From contig JAEDHB010000058.1 of assembly GCA_016297265.1 (NCBI GenBank), positions 1 to 6,080 on the forward strand: a stretch of DNA of 6,080 nucleotides, read 5' to 3'. Each line of letters begins with the position of its first letter. The first letter of the stretch is position 1. The stretch comes from Butyrivibrio sp. (GTDB lineage Bacteria > Bacillota > Clostridia > Lachnospirales > Lachnospiraceae). Both the position numbers and the translations under genes were made by a program. Under the pieces are notes generated by a model that saw nothing but the letters and a program-made list of their open reading frames with translations, searched no databases and was not told where the DNA came from. Positions 5,072-6,080 of the stretch are shown here, in pieces.

Positions 5072-5716
5072 CTAATTGTCTGCCTCCTTCTTGCAAATTG
5101 GATGTCTGATTACGGTTTTCCATTTTTCCGGAGCAACCTTTCTTGCATCGGACATATAGATTTCGTGATGAAGTCTGCCGCTGCAAAAATCATTTCTATA
5201 TCCATTCTCCTCTATGAACTGATTCATAATAGTCACAGTTGCCGGCTCATCTTCAAAAGGTCCATGGTGCATAATCTGAACACATAAGCCCTCATCAATT
5301 TCCAGAAATTCCGCCGCCGAGCAGTCTGTTTTTTTCTTCAACGATGCAGTTTTCACAGCCCATTCAAAATCCTTTTGGGTCACAAAATCAGGCACTCTGA
5401 TTACCGATATCCAATTAAATTCCGATTTACTGCTATAATCACATCCATCCACTCCGTCCTGCCACCAGAAGCCCTCCAACGGTGGAACAACATATTCAAA
5501 GAAGCCTTCTATCCTGTAGTCAGACTTATAACTCATTTTCAAAGTATATGCCAGTGCATACAGTATTCCCACGGCCTGCTGATATACTCCTCCTTCCTCA
5601 TTGGGGTTGCCTTTACCTCTGACTGCAATATAATTTGCTTTCGGAACAGTCACGATTTCAGGTTGGTTCTTTGCCATATAGTATTCTTTGTACTCTTTTT
5701 TAAAATCAAATGCCAT
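5072..5716 (-). CDS. Stand-alone GyrI-like small-molecule-binding protein
   Basis: A 214-residue protein without a DNA-binding domain, matching the free-standing GyrI-like (SOUL/GyrI superfamily, PF06445-type) proteins common in Clostridia. Recognisable stretches are MAFDFKKEYKEYY (1-13), VPKANYIAVRGKGNPNEEGG (24-43), GFFEYVVPPLEGFWW (71-85), the GLCVQIMHHGPFEDEPAT strand-turn (143-160) and LHHEIYMSDARKVAPEKWKTVIRHPI (182-207). Related stand-alone GyrI-like proteins have been shown to hydrolyse cyclopropanoid DNA alkylators such as yatakemycin-type compounds, while others only bind drugs. A detoxification role is therefore plausible but unproven here. ATG 5714-5716 is chosen over a TTG three codons upstream, because AAGGAGG (5727-5733) lies 10 bases from the ATG and is almost adjacent to the TTG. 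It lies five bases after the VOC gene stop. Confidence 0.9.
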   Translation of the reverse strand: MAFDFKKEYKEYYMAKNQPEIVTVPKANYIAVRGKGNPNEEGGVYQQAVGILYALAYTLKMSYKSDYRIEGFFEYVVPPLEGFWWQDGVDGCDYSSKSEFNWISVIRVPDFVTQKDFEWAVKTASLKKKTDCSAAEFLEIDEGLCVQIMHHGPFEDEPATVTIMNQFIEENGYRNDFCSGRLHHEIYMSDARKVAPEKWKTVIRHPICKKEADN

Positions 5717-5721
5717 TTTTC

Positions 5722-6080
5722 TCAAACCTCCTTAAAGGATCCTATTTCAATAAGGTTTCCCTCCGGATCGGCAATATAGCAAGTTCTCTGACCCCAAGGC
5801 TCTGTAGTTGGCTCCATAATACTTTCGGCACCGGCTGCAATTACTTCTGCGTAGGTCTTATCAACCGCTGCATAGTTATCTACGCTGAGCGCAATCTCGT
5901 AATGTCCATTCACACCTTTACAATACGAGAATGTCCTATTTGTCATTTTTTCGAAATCACTTTTTCGATATAAAAGAAATAGTGTTCCATCCTTTTCAAG
6001 AAAGACATTCGAAGTATTCTCATCTTCCTTTATCTCAAACCCCAGAACATCACGATAGAATCTGACCATAACAGCCATGT
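5722..6080 (-). CDS. VOC/glyoxalase-fold protein, 5' end outside window
   Basis: A vicinal-oxygen-chelate (glyoxalase/bleomycin-resistance/dioxygenase) protein, read here from its first helix onward. Visible marks are VRFYRDVLGFEI (5-16 from the first in-window Met), then strands around NVFLEKDGTLFLLYR, GHYEIALSVDN (58-68) opening the second beta-alpha-beta-beta-beta module, and WGQRTCYIADPEGNLIEIGSF (95-115). The last stretch is the classic C-terminal module and carries the usual metal-ligand Glu111. The ATG at 6076-6078 is probably not the real start, because family members have a first strand of some 10-15 residues before this helix. The gene therefore runs past the right edge. It may be a metal-dependent enzyme or a drug-binding protein; the substrate is unknown. 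It is followed after five bases by the GyrI-like gene, so it likely heads or belongs to the same operon. Confidence 0.88.
   Translation of the reverse strand, partial: MAVMVRFYRDVLGFEIKEDENTSNVFLEKDGTLFLLYRKSDFEKMTNRTFSYCKGVNGHYEIALSVDNYAAVDKTYAEVIAAGAESIMEPTTEPWGQRTCYIADPEGNLIEIGSFKEV
5727..5733 (-). promoter_or_regulatory. Ribosome binding site of the GyrI-like gene, inside the VOC gene 3' end
   Basis: AAGGAGG on the minus strand, 10 bases before ATG 5714-5716, overlapping the last codons of the upstream gene. It supports the ATG start and an operon arrangement. Confidence 0.8.

Noticed and set aside
6076..6078. ATG near the right edge as the VOC gene start
   Set aside because: The protein would lack the first beta strand of the VOC fold and no upstream sequence is visible, so the gene is treated as cut by the window.
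1..6080. CRISPR array, tRNA, rRNA, insertion sequence, riboswitch or phage module
   Set aside because: No repeated spacer units, cloverleaf, transposase, terminal repeats or known aptamer core were seen; the only repeats are the terminators and the arsR operator.

Overview
The window reads as chromosome of a low-to-moderate GC Gram-positive bacterium. Strong GGAGG-type ribosome binding sites, sigma-A-like promoters, a lipobox lipoprotein and the overall protein flavour all suggest a clostridial organism, most likely Lachnospiraceae. That placement comes from remembered family resemblance, not from a search.

Layout. Positions 1-2105 (+) hold the 3' two-thirds of carB, the large subunit of carbamoyl-phosphate synthase, followed by a strong intrinsic terminator (2154-2191). 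Everything else is on the minus strand and converges on carB. Reading in the minus direction from the right edge there are two groups. The first is a tightly packed run of three small enzyme-like genes: a VOC/glyoxalase-fold protein cut by the window edge, a stand-alone GyrI-like protein, and an isochorismatase-family cysteine hydrolase. The second is an arsenic-resistance-type operon: arsR, an ArsP/DUF318 permease, a small Cys-rich thioredoxin-fold protein, and a short remnant of arsC. A separate lipoprotein gene with its own promoter and terminator lies between the ars operon and carB.

How the parts work together. ArsR should repress its own operon through a palindrome-rich operator that covers the promoter just upstream. 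The permease would export an arsenical, and the redox-active disulfide protein would handle thiol chemistry or hand over metalloid. The cassette normally ends in a thiol-dependent arsenate reductase. Here arsC keeps only its start, its coupling to the gene before it and the CX5R phosphate-binding loop. It is then replaced by AT-rich sequence and stops after 26 codons. Expected phenotype, by inference: arsenite or organoarsenical efflux may survive, but this locus cannot reduce arsenate.

The most interesting observations are the arsC remnant, the three-half-site operator overlapping the arsR promoter, the missing terminator between the detoxification-like trio and arsR, and a small unexplained reading frame overlapping the end of the lipoprotein gene. 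I did not see a clearly new defence or mobile system, CRISPR array, tRNA, rRNA or insertion sequence.
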